DNA of 36,167 bases from an uncultured Bacteroides sp. GTDB taxonomy: Bacteria; Bacteroidota; Bacteroidia; Bacteroidales; Bacteroidaceae. This document shows positions 25,809 through 33,447 of this stretch, piece after piece. The position numbers and the translations under genes were made by a program. How positions within the stretch are numbered: the first letter of the stretch is position 1; every line of letters starts with the position of its first letter. The DNA lies in assembly GCA_937890825.1 (NCBI GenBank), contig CALADS010000020.1, forward strand, positions 1 to 36,167, written 5' to 3'. The notes beneath the pieces were generated by a model that saw nothing but the letters and a program-made list of their open reading frames with translations, was not told the origin of the DNA and ran no database searches.

Positions 25809-26786
25809 TTAAATACTCAATTCATCAAGTACCTTAATAAGTTTCTTATCCATGCTCTTACGCTTGCCGATGGCATCAATAAAAGGCACATATACCACCT
25901 CGTTATTACGCACACCTACCATTACATTTCTCTGTCCCTGTACCAATGCTTCAATAGCACCGACACCTACCTGCGAGGCCAAAATTCTATCACGAGCAGA
26001 AGGGCGACCACCGCGTTGTAAATGTCCCAAAATAGAAACACGAACATCGAAGTTTGGATACTCCTTATTTACGCGGTCAGCGTAATACATTGCACCGCAT
26101 TTAGGACTTTCACTGACAATAACGATACAACTCTTCTTACTTTTACGAATACCACGCGACATGAATTCAATGAGCTGATCGCTGCCCGTAGTATCTTCCG
26201 GAATGATTGCAGCTTCTGCACCGGCAGCAATCGCACTATTCTGCGCCAAGAATCCAGCATCGCGTCCCATCACTTCAACAAAGAAAATACGTTCATGTGA
26301 TGTAGCGGTATCACGAATTTTATCAACACATTCAGTAATTGTATTTAAGGTAGTGTCGTAACCAATCGTGTTGTCCGTGCCATACAAGTCGTTATCAATA
26401 GTACCAGGCAAACCGATACAAGGAAAATCGTATTCTTCTGCCAATTTCATTGCACCTGTCAGCGAGCCATTACCGCCAATAACAATCAAAGCATCTATCG
26501 ACTCTTTCTTTAATGTCTCATACGCTTTTTTCCGACCGGCAGGTGTCTGGAATTCTTTTGAACGTGCAGTACGCAATATAGTACCACCCGTTTGTATAAT
26601 ATTACTGACGTCCTCGGTCGTAAAGTTCTTGACTTCATCATTTATGAGTCCATCAAAGCCGCGATAAATACCCTTAATTTTATAACCATTGCAAATACCA
26701 CTTCTGGTCACAGCACGGATTGCTGCATTCATGCCGGGAGCATCACCACCCGATGTAAGAATGCCGACACATCTAATTTTACCCAT
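25809..26786 (-). CDS. pfkA: 6-phosphofructokinase
   Basis: A 325-residue glycolytic kinase converting fructose 6-phosphate to the 1,6-bisphosphate. It has the nucleotide-binding TSGGDAPGMNAAIRA (11-25), the catalytic PGTIDND (127-133, with D131 as base), and MGRDAGFLA for the sugar phosphate. Gly at 107 and at 128 are the residues that mark ATP-using rather than pyrophosphate-using forms. The Mg-binding Asp of the GGDGS motif is Asn here (GGNGS, N106). Length matches bacterial PfkA. It lies upstream of the transketolase gene but is separated from it by 156 bases containing a promoter box, so it is a separate unit. The preceding nhaD stop is 58 bases away. Confidence 0.93.
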   Translation of the reverse strand: MGKIRCVGILTSGGDAPGMNAAIRAVTRSGICNGYKIKGIYRGFDGLINDEVKNFTTEDVSNIIQTGGTILRTARSKEFQTPAGRKKAYETLKKESIDALIVIGGNGSLTGAMKLAEEYDFPCIGLPGTIDNDLYGTDNTIGYDTTLNTITECVDKIRDTATSHERIFFVEVMGRDAGFLAQNSAIAAGAEAAIIPEDTTGSDQLIEFMSRGIRKSKKSCIVIVSESPKCGAMYYADRVNKEYPNFDVRVSILGHLQRGGRPSARDRILASQVGVGAIEALVQGQRNVMVGVRNNEVVYVPFIDAIGKRKSMDKKLIKVLDELSI

Positions 26787-26844
26787 ATTCTTACCTTTTT
26801 GAAGATTGAAATATTTCGTGTAATTATTTTTATAAGAAAATTCT

Positions 26845-28227
26845 TTACATCAAGATTGACTGTGCAACAAACACAAGAATTCCGACAAAAAAACCAACAA
26901 ATATCTTAGGGGTAATATGCCGGAAATACCAACCAAAACTAACACCCTCCATTCGCATAAGCAAAATGCCAGCCAGTGTTCCTGTTGAAAGTAACGAACC
27001 ACCCAATGCTGTTACATAGCTCAGCAATGGCCAGAAATCGCTTTCAGCCCGCACCACATCCGGCAAAACGGCTGCATCAGACTGATTAAAGATACTAACA
27101 CCTGCAATCAAGGTTGGAATATTACCCAGGAAAGCAGCAATTACTGTGAACGCACCATTCAGTACATACAAGTTACTAATATTTTGGGCCAACCAATTAA
27201 ATAAATCCAACAATAAGCCAGTTTCTTTCAAGGCCCCAAACATCAGCAACAGCCCTACGAAAAACAGCACATTTTGCAAATTAGCATATTGCAAAGCCAT
27301 CGGCAAGCGTCTGCCAACCATTTGATCGCTTCCCAATAATTGTCTATTGCATATTTCGTTGACAATCCAAAGCAGAGCCAATACACACAAAGCACCCACA
27401 AATGGAGGCATCAGAGTTAGCCTATGAAAAGTTGGTATAAACCACAAACCGCCGATTCCAACAAACAGCATCAGCAAACGCTGCGGTCGTGACAAAAGTG
27501 TATCATCACCACGATATGGTAGTTTTGTTGTAGCGAACTGTATTCGATTAGGCAAATTGCGCTGAAGCAAAAGCAACACAACAGCCAACGACGCGGATAT
27601 GGGCAAGAACAAAGTCAAGAAATAAACTGTTGGACTCACCAATCCATCAGTCCACAACTTAAGTGAAGTTATATCACCGATTACACTTATGGAACCGCCT
27701 AAATTAGCAGCCAATATAATGACAGTACAATATATACGACGCAAGTAATCAGACTGTAACAAGGGATGAACTATTGTAAACAGCAACACAACTGTAGCTA
27801 AATTATCAAGATTTGCTGACAACACAAAGGTTATCAAAGCAAGTACCCACAGTAATTTTTTGGGATTGCGCGTACGCAACCATTCGGCAATAAAATCGAA
27901 ACAACCATTATTACTAAGTACTTCAACGATACATGTAGTTGCAAGCAAAAATAAAAATATACTAGCGCATTGTGCAATATAATTTACAAATATATGTTGC
28001 GCTATAAATGCCTTCACAGAATTGGCACTTATACCGTAAGTTGAAAGGAAATTCAAAAAATCGATTGGATGCTCAGCTGCAACAAACTGAATTCCATTGG
28101 CTATATATAAAAGCCAACAACATACACCAGCAAATATTGCCACTGCAGCCTTATTTATATGGTTCAGTGGCTCAGTCGCAATCAACAAAAGGCCGATAAG
28201 CAATATAGCTAATAGAATTATAGCCAT
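26845..28227 (-). CDS. nhaD: NhaD-type Na+/H+ antiporter
   Basis: A 460-residue inner-membrane protein with about 12 hydrophobic segments, of the ion-transporter (ArsB/NhaD) superfamily. Conserved intramembrane signatures are LSANLDNLATVVLLFTI and GGSISVIGDITSLKLW, corresponding to the two discontinuous helices with ion-binding Asp and Asn residues. It is expected to exchange Na+ (or Li+) for H+. It begins 27 bases after a tRNA-Gly gene on the same strand, leaving little room for its own promoter, and may be read from the tRNA promoter. The ATG at 28227 starts directly in the first helix. Confidence 0.85.
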   Translation of the reverse strand: MAIILLAILLIGLLLIATEPLNHINKAAVAIFAGVCCWLLYIANGIQFVAAEHPIDFLNFLSTYGISANSVKAFIAQHIFVNYIAQCASIFLFLLATTCIVEVLSNNGCFDFIAEWLRTRNPKKLLWVLALITFVLSANLDNLATVVLLFTIVHPLLQSDYLRRIYCTVIILAANLGGSISVIGDITSLKLWTDGLVSPTVYFLTLFLPISASLAVVLLLLQRNLPNRIQFATTKLPYRGDDTLLSRPQRLLMLFVGIGGLWFIPTFHRLTLMPPFVGALCVLALLWIVNEICNRQLLGSDQMVGRRLPMALQYANLQNVLFFVGLLLMFGALKETGLLLDLFNWLAQNISNLYVLNGAFTVIAAFLGNIPTLIAGVSIFNQSDAAVLPDVVRAESDFWPLLSYVTALGGSLLSTGTLAGILLMRMEGVSFGWYFRHITPKIFVGFFVGILVFVAQSILM

Positions 28228-28254
28228 GGCATTACAATCAATTATACATTTCTG

Positions 28255-28327
28255 AGCGGCAAACGGGGTTCGAACCCGCGACCCTTGGCTTGGGAAGCCA
28301 ATGCTCTACCAACTGAGCTACTGCCGC
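28255..28327 (-). tRNA. tRNA-Gly (CCC anticodon)
   Basis: A 73-base cloverleaf. The acceptor stem GCGGCAG pairs with TTGCCGC (final G-U). It has D-arm GTAGCTCAGTTGGTAGAGC, anticodon stem TTGGC/GCCAA with loop TTCCCAA (anticodon CCC), and T-arm GCGGGTTCGAACCCCGT. The discriminator is U, as usual for bacterial glycine tRNA. The 3' CCA is not encoded, so it must be added enzymatically. Confidence 0.95.
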
Positions 28328-28466
28328 TTATTTTTAAAAAGTTATTCACTGGTAGATAAAAACATCATATCATCCACTTAATGAAATGCGAAACGCCCTT
28401 GTATGGTCTTCAGAAAGTACAGGTGTTTTCTGCAAACCACTGAAACTAAGTGCATAATCGCTACTG
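28328..28466 (-). other. Leader region before tRNA-Gly
   Basis: The 139 bases between the minus-strand promoter and the tRNA contain no supported gene. Short frames exist on both strands: on the plus strand a 23-codon frame at 28386-28457 starting MRNALVWSSE, and on the minus strand a 25-codon frame starting MHLVSVVCRK. Neither has evidence beyond being open. The segment could be a 5' precursor removed by RNase P, or hold a small RNA. Confidence 0.4.
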
Positions 28467-28495
28467 CAAATATAGTAATATTTCGACAAACCAAA
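28467..28495 (-). promoter_or_regulatory. Promoter for the tRNA-Gly / nhaD transcript
   Basis: On the minus strand TTTG (28492-28495) is followed after 17 bases by TATATTTG (28467-28474), a full TAnnTTTG match. Transcription towards tRNA-Gly and nhaD would start near 28461. The remaining bases from 28496 to 28775 are AT-rich and show no gene. Confidence 0.55.
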
Positions 28496-28775
28496 CTATT
28501 TATGTATATTTTTTATCACGCTCCAACAATATTGCACTCACACACTCAACATCCGCAACCTTAACTAGAGCAAAACATCAACAATTAATCATATTATCAT
28601 TGATTTTCAATATTATAAATCCGCATATACATTATAAATTCAATGCTTACAACCCAAACATTCCTCTATGAACCGCAATAAATATCAACAAAGACTGCAG
28701 ATAAACTACATAATAACCTAAGATGGGCAGTCATAAAAAATGCCGATATTCATTAGAAGAAAATACCATTTTCCT

Positions 28776-28806
28776 TTTGTTTGGCATAAGGTTTACACTA
28801 ACTTTG
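28776..28806 (+). promoter_or_regulatory. Promoter of tamL, almost touching the start codon
   Basis: TTTG (28776-28779), a spacer of exactly 19 bases, and TAACTTTG (28799-28806) form a textbook Bacteroidota promoter. Only seven bases separate the -7 box from the ATG at 28814, so the transcript would have almost no leader. Confidence 0.75.
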
Positions 28807-28813
28807 CACTCGT

Positions 28814-31180
28814 ATGTACCATAATAAGCAAAAAAAACACTATCTATTATTCAATACCGCGCGCATAGTTAATTATGTGCGCTTATTCGTGTCAATACTA
28901 TCCCTAAGCGTATTAAATGCTTGCAGCAGCGAAAAGTTTTTGCTCGAAGGACAGTCCGTCTTATCTGAGGTTGACATTAAAACCGACAGCAAATACATTA
29001 AGCCAAGCAATTATAGAGGTTTTATTCGTCAGGAACCTAATGCTAAGTGGTTCACACTCGTCAAAGTACCACTGGGTATATATTGCATGTCAAAAGCAGA
29101 CTCAATTAAAGGTAACAAAGGTTTTTCCAAAGTTCTGAAAAAAATTGGCGAAGCACCAGTAATTTATGACGAAGAACTCACAAAACAAAGCCTCCAAAAC
29201 CTGACACAAGGTATGCGCAGCGAAGGTTTCCTACACGCATATACCGACACTACCATCACCCGCAAAAGACACAAAACACAGGTCACTTACAAAATGCATC
29301 CTGGTGTTCGGTTTTATATTCAGCATTTAAAGTTTAGCTTTGATAATGATACAATATATCATTCATTTCTAGCAGATTCAGCATCAACCTTTCTACGACA
29401 AGGTATGGCTCTCAACCTGAATACGCTTTCAGCAGAACGCGACAGAGTCATCAACTCACTCCGCAATCGTGGTTACTACTTTTTGAATAAAGAATACATT
29501 AGTTACGACATCGACACCATAGCCGGATCGAAAGCTGTAGGCGTTACCCTGAGGTTTCAGATGCCTGCTGGTGTTGACTCTCTCCGTGCTTACAAACAGC
29601 AGCGCTTCCGCAATATCACACTGTTTGAAAACGACCCTCAGGAAAAGACATCGCATGGTGACACCATTTCCTATCGTTCTCTGCAATTTGTTTACACTGG
29701 TAAACCCTGGTTAAACAAACGCACCTACCTGACTCACATGGGATTTAGGGCAAATAGCTTATACAATGAACAAGACGTACAAGCCACCTACGGAAATTTG
29801 AATGCATTGCCAGCTATCAGTTACACTGCACTTAAGATTAACCCCGTGCCTCAATTTCCCGACAAACTCGACTGCGACATCCGCTTACATCGTAAGAAAC
29901 CGCACAGTATCGGACTTGAAGTAGAAGGAACCAACACCTCGGGTGACTTGGGTGCTGCAGTATCACTTACCTACAGCAATCGCAACTTGTTCAAAGGTTC
30001 TGAGCAGCTATCATTCAAGTTACGTGGAGCTTACGAGGCTATATCTGAACTTGAAGGATATTCCAACCAGAATTTTCTGGAGTTTAGCGCCGAAGCTAAT
30101 TTGCGATTTCCGAATCTGCTTATGCCGCTCATCAGCATTGACAAAAAGCGCATACTCAAAGCTTCTTCTGAAGCGCAGATTCTATACGATATGCAAGACA
30201 GGCCTGAATTTCATCGCCGCGTACTTACCGGCACATGGGCCTATCGTTGGAAAAATGCAACTAAGCCCAACTGGCTACATCGTTACGACTTGATTTCGTT
30301 GAACTACATCTACATGCCTTGGATTTCCGAAACCTTCCGCAAAGATTACCTTGAAGGTGACGATCCATACTACTCTGTTCTTCGGTACAGCTATGAAAAT
30401 TTGTTTATCATGCGAACCGGATACAGTTTTACCTACAATTCACTGCGTGATGCGGCCAACCTGCCAACCGGACTCTATCAAACCAACGGGTTTCAGGTCA
30501 AAATGAATGTTGAATTTGCCGGAAATCTGCTCTACGGCATTTCAAAAATGGCAAAGCAACACAAAAGTGCCAAAGGCTCGTATAAACTTTTCGGCATTGA
30601 ATATTCCCAATATGCCAAATTCGATTTCGACTTCGCCAAAAGCGTTGTACTCAGCGAAAAGAATTCACTGGCTTTTCACATAGCCTTAGGCATTGGTATT
30701 CCTTATGGAAACTCAACCATACTTCCCTACGAAAAACGCTATTTTTCGGGGGGTGCCAATAGCGTGCGAGGATGGAGTGTACGTGGTTTAGGACCGGGTT
30801 CATACAAAGGGAAAGATGGTAAAATCAACTTTGTGAATCAAACGGGTAATCTGAAGTTAGATTTAAGTATGGAATGGAGAACATTTCTTTTCTGGAAACT
30901 CCATGGTGCTTTCTTTATTGATGCCGGAAATATATGGAACACACGTTCCTATCCCGACATGGAAGGAGCTTTGTTCAAGTTCAACGAATTCTACAAGCAG
31001 ATTGCCGTTTCCTATGGCATAGGGGTTCGATTGAATTTTGACTATTTCATTCTCCGTTTGGACGGAGGTATGAAAGCCATCAATCCTGCAGTACCATCCG
31101 GCAGATTACACTACCCTATTTCAAAACCTGACTTCGACCGCGATTTCACCCTGCATTTCGCTGTTGGCCTGCCGTTTTAA
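28814..31180 (+). CDS. tamL: TamL-type outer-membrane assembly lipoprotein (Omp85 family)
   Basis: A 788-residue BamA/TamA-superfamily protein. A long basic N-terminus and hydrophobic core lead to lipobox VLNAC (Cys37), the mark of the Bacteroidota TamL branch. The first part (about 40-370) contains POTRA-like segments (for example GVRFYIQHLKFSFDND). The C-terminal half is a 16-strand barrel with the Omp85 signature YFSGGANSVRGWSVRGLGPG near strand 12 and a terminal aromatic residue (FTLHFAVGLPF). It is expected in the outer membrane, moving envelope proteins or lipids together with TamB. No TamB gene is in the window. Length fits the family. Confidence 0.88.
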   Translation: MYHNKQKKHYLLFNTARIVNYVRLFVSILSLSVLNACSSEKFLLEGQSVLSEVDIKTDSKYIKPSNYRGFIRQEPNAKWFTLVKVPLGIYCMSKADSIKGNKGFSKVLKKIGEAPVIYDEELTKQSLQNLTQGMRSEGFLHAYTDTTITRKRHKTQVTYKMHPGVRFYIQHLKFSFDNDTIYHSFLADSASTFLRQGMALNLNTLSAERDRVINSLRNRGYYFLNKEYISYDIDTIAGSKAVGVTLRFQMPAGVDSLRAYKQQRFRNITLFENDPQEKTSHGDTISYRSLQFVYTGKPWLNKRTYLTHMGFRANSLYNEQDVQATYGNLNALPAISYTALKINPVPQFPDKLDCDIRLHRKKPHSIGLEVEGTNTSGDLGAAVSLTYSNRNLFKGSEQLSFKLRGAYEAISELEGYSNQNFLEFSAEANLRFPNLLMPLISIDKKRILKASSEAQILYDMQDRPEFHRRVLTGTWAYRWKNATKPNWLHRYDLISLNYIYMPWISETFRKDYLEGDDPYYSVLRYSYENLFIMRTGYSFTYNSLRDAANLPTGLYQTNGFQVKMNVEFAGNLLYGISKMAKQHKSAKGSYKLFGIEYSQYAKFDFDFAKSVVLSEKNSLAFHIALGIGIPYGNSTILPYEKRYFSGGANSVRGWSVRGLGPGSYKGKDGKINFVNQTGNLKLDLSMEWRTFLFWKLHGAFFIDAGNIWNTRSYPDMEGALFKFNEFYKQIAVSYGIGVRLNFDYFILRLDGGMKAINPAVPSGRLHYPISKPDFDRDFTLHFAVGLPF

Positions 31181-31337
31181 CCCACTAATTATTTAACTCA
31201 AACAAAAGGGTACATACCCTCTAAAACAGCTTATTTCTATTGCATGCACCATACGGTCTTATTAAATGCAAAGTCATTCTTTTATCAGGCAGTACGACTA
31301 AAATAATGGGTGCTTCGCAAAACACACATTTGTCAAT

Positions 31338-32147
31338 ATGCTCAAATTCATCTCATTATCATCCGGAAGCAGCGGAAACTGCTATTATCTGAACTGCGAC
31401 GGATACGGCATAATCATCGACCTTGGCATAGGCATTCGTGCCTTCAAGAAACATTGCTCCGACTATGGCATCAAGCTGGCTGAAATTAACGCCATGCTCG
31501 TTACTCACGACCATACCGACCATGTAAAAGCCGTGGGTGTACTCTCACAAGCTTTTCGCGTTCCTGTGTACACATCTGAGAAAGTACACCACTCCATACA
31601 ACTTAACCATTTTGTTTCGAAGAAGGTTCCTACCGATTTACAACATATCATCAATCATGGCGAAACATTTGCGCTCGGACCTTTTCAAATAACTTCATTT
31701 GCAGTACCTCACGACAGTGCTGAAAATAATGGCTACATCATAAAGGCCGATAACAAATGTTTGGTGTTAATGACAGACATTGGCCATTTCACAGATGAAA
31801 TGCCCGACATTATAAAGCAAGCTACACATCTGATAATTGAATCGAACTACGACGAACGAATGCTAGCTTGCGGACGCTATCCACTCAGACTTCAAAAGCG
31901 CATCAGCAGCGGATACGGACACGTCAGCAACAGGCAAACGGCACAATTCCTGGCTCAACACATCAACGCTCAACTCACAAAGCATATATGGCTCTGCCAT
32001 TTAAGTGCCGAGAACAATATTCCACGCATAGCTCTTGAAGCGTCAACTGCTGCATTAACTGAAATTGGATTAAACGTAAACACAAACGATGGTATTAAAG
32101 TAGAAGTGCTTGCCCGCCGAACACCTTCGCTCATGACTGAACTTTAA
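31338..32147 (+). CDS. MBL-fold metallo-hydrolase, YycJ/WalJ-like
   Basis: A 269-residue cytoplasmic hydrolase. It has the opening FISLSSGSSGNCYYL typical of YycJ/WalJ proteins, the metal-binding THDHTDH (56-62), a further His in VPHDSAENNG, the Asp of MTDIGH, and the C-terminal H-L-S-A-E-N. This pattern predicts a two-metal site acting on a phosphodiester, possibly nucleic acid; the actual substrate is unproven. It follows tamL after 157 bases with no clear promoter. A strong terminator ends it. Confidence 0.9.
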   Translation: MLKFISLSSGSSGNCYYLNCDGYGIIIDLGIGIRAFKKHCSDYGIKLAEINAMLVTHDHTDHVKAVGVLSQAFRVPVYTSEKVHHSIQLNHFVSKKVPTDLQHIINHGETFALGPFQITSFAVPHDSAENNGYIIKADNKCLVLMTDIGHFTDEMPDIIKQATHLIIESNYDERMLACGRYPLRLQKRISSGYGHVSNRQTAQFLAQHINAQLTKHIWLCHLSAENNIPRIALEASTAALTEIGLNVNTNDGIKVEVLARRTPSLMTEL

Positions 32148-32182
32148 TACTCATGTAATTCTTGACTAACAATCAGCAAAAG

Positions 32183-32234
32183 GCCTCCCCCGATAATCCG
32201 TTCATCAGAACGAATGTTCGAGGGAGGCTTTTTA
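32183..32234 (+). terminator. Rho-independent terminator after the metallo-hydrolase gene
   Basis: An 11-base stem (32183-32193 with 32218-32228, one mismatch) is followed by TTTTTT. It separates the plus-strand metallo-hydrolase from the converging DUF1460 gene. Confidence 0.8.
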
Positions 32235-32359
32235 TATATGTAGAAATCATTCGATAAAAAATCAATGCTAACCGAAGCAGCGCGATAAATTCACTTAACA
32301 AGCGTGCTGCCAAGGTGCAACCTAATGGGCAAAGCAAATACAAAACAGTATGCAACTTA

Positions 32360-33286
32360 TTAGTGAAGCAGTCTGAACACCCTTATACCAACAGCTGATT
32401 TTTGATTATATAAATATTGCTGCAGCGTTTTGGGTTCTTCAACCACCTTATGATGCAACGACGAAGCATTCAGCAAATGCAGCTTACCATCATTTCCCCA
32501 CACCGCGAATCCTAAGTGTGAGTAATCCAGACCAGCTTTTCGGGTAACAATAGCCACCAAATCACCATCATGAATGAATCCTAAGTACTTGCGCGAATAC
32601 CCCGTTTTTGCCTCAGGAAGATAAGTACCGTCATTTCCGTTATACTGTTTTTCAAGCTGCGCAATTCGCGCAATTCGACGGGCATTCCCTTTAAGAAATT
32701 TATATTTTTCGGAATGCTTCGACATATAGTAATTATTCACTCGTAAAGGTGACGTACAATATTTGCTATCAGACACTTCCTTGATGATACCTTTGTCTAT
32801 GTTATTATGCATCCACCAGGTAAAATAGTGCAAACGCGACAAATAACCATCCATCTTACCATTCCAATAGCGTAATTTCATCAAATTACGGCAGTAATCG
32901 GAAAAGCTGTCACTACCCTGCCGTTTTGTCATGCTCAAAGCCAACACTGTTTCAACCAGTGTCGTACAGTCCAAACCTCTTAAATTAACCACCAATTTTT
33001 CAGGATCAGACACTTCGAGTGTTGATGCCACATAGGGCAAACCTTTAAATTGGCGGGCATAAAAAAGCACTTCATTTCCCAACACTTTCTGCTGAAGTAG
33101 CCGCACCACCTTTGCTGAATCTTTTGCAGTATACACACAATGCTGCAGCACATTGTCTGGCGATACACTGGTTCTATTCACTTCACCACCCAAAGAAGTG
33201 AATGGCACGAAGTTACGCCCTACAACAGGCAATGCCATAGCTGAGAATAGTACAGAAAAAACGAGCTTAGAAACTATTGATTTCAT
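32360..33286 (-). CDS. DUF1460 secreted NlpC/P60-like amidase
   Basis: A 308-residue exported protein. It has a signal peptide (about 1-24, ending MALPVVGRN) and then a DUF1460 domain, an NlpC/P60-like cysteine hydrolase fold. The nucleophile is Cys107 in RGLDCTTLVETV, with the His of YSHLGFAVWG as its partner. Family members are N-acetylmuramoyl-L-alanine amidase-like and act on cell-wall peptide fragments in the periplasm. A GTG one codon upstream is open, but ATG 33286 is preferred. htpG lies upstream on the same strand, separated by 161 bases with a structured repeat. Confidence 0.87.
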   Translation of the reverse strand: MKSIVSKLVFSVLFSAMALPVVGRNFVPFTSLGGEVNRTSVSPDNVLQHCVYTAKDSAKVVRLLQQKVLGNEVLFYARQFKGLPYVASTLEVSDPEKLVVNLRGLDCTTLVETVLALSMTKRQGSDSFSDYCRNLMKLRYWNGKMDGYLSRLHYFTWWMHNNIDKGIIKEVSDSKYCTSPLRVNNYYMSKHSEKYKFLKGNARRIARIAQLEKQYNGNDGTYLPEAKTGYSRKYLGFIHDGDLVAIVTRKAGLDYSHLGFAVWGNDGKLHLLNASSLHHKVVEEPKTLQQYLYNQKSAVGIRVFRLLH

Positions 33287-33310
33287 CACATCACATTTTA
33301 GAAAAACTAA

Positions 33311-33396
33311 AACAGGAACTTAAAAAACACTTTGTTCAATAAGATTCGGGAACTACACCCTTCATGTTGAACCAAAAGCATTTTTAAGTTCCTGTT
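33311..33396 (-). terminator. Perfect 16-bp inverted repeat downstream of htpG
   Basis: AACAGGAACTTAAAAA (33311-33326) and its exact reverse complement (33381-33396) enclose 54 bases, within which GTTCAA and TTGAAC can pair again. On the minus strand the distal arm begins TTTTTAAG, so it can act as a terminator for htpG. The loop is long for that, and a processed 3' structure is also possible. Confidence 0.5.
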
Positions 33397-33447
33397 CTAA
33401 AAGAGAAGAGGAAACCTCCACTCTACTTTTTTTACGGTTTTTATTTA

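Noticed and set aside
28255..28327. Integration site (attB) at tRNA-Gly
   Set aside because: No integrase gene and no repeat of the tRNA 3' end were seen. The accessory region lies 8 kb away on the other side of core genes.
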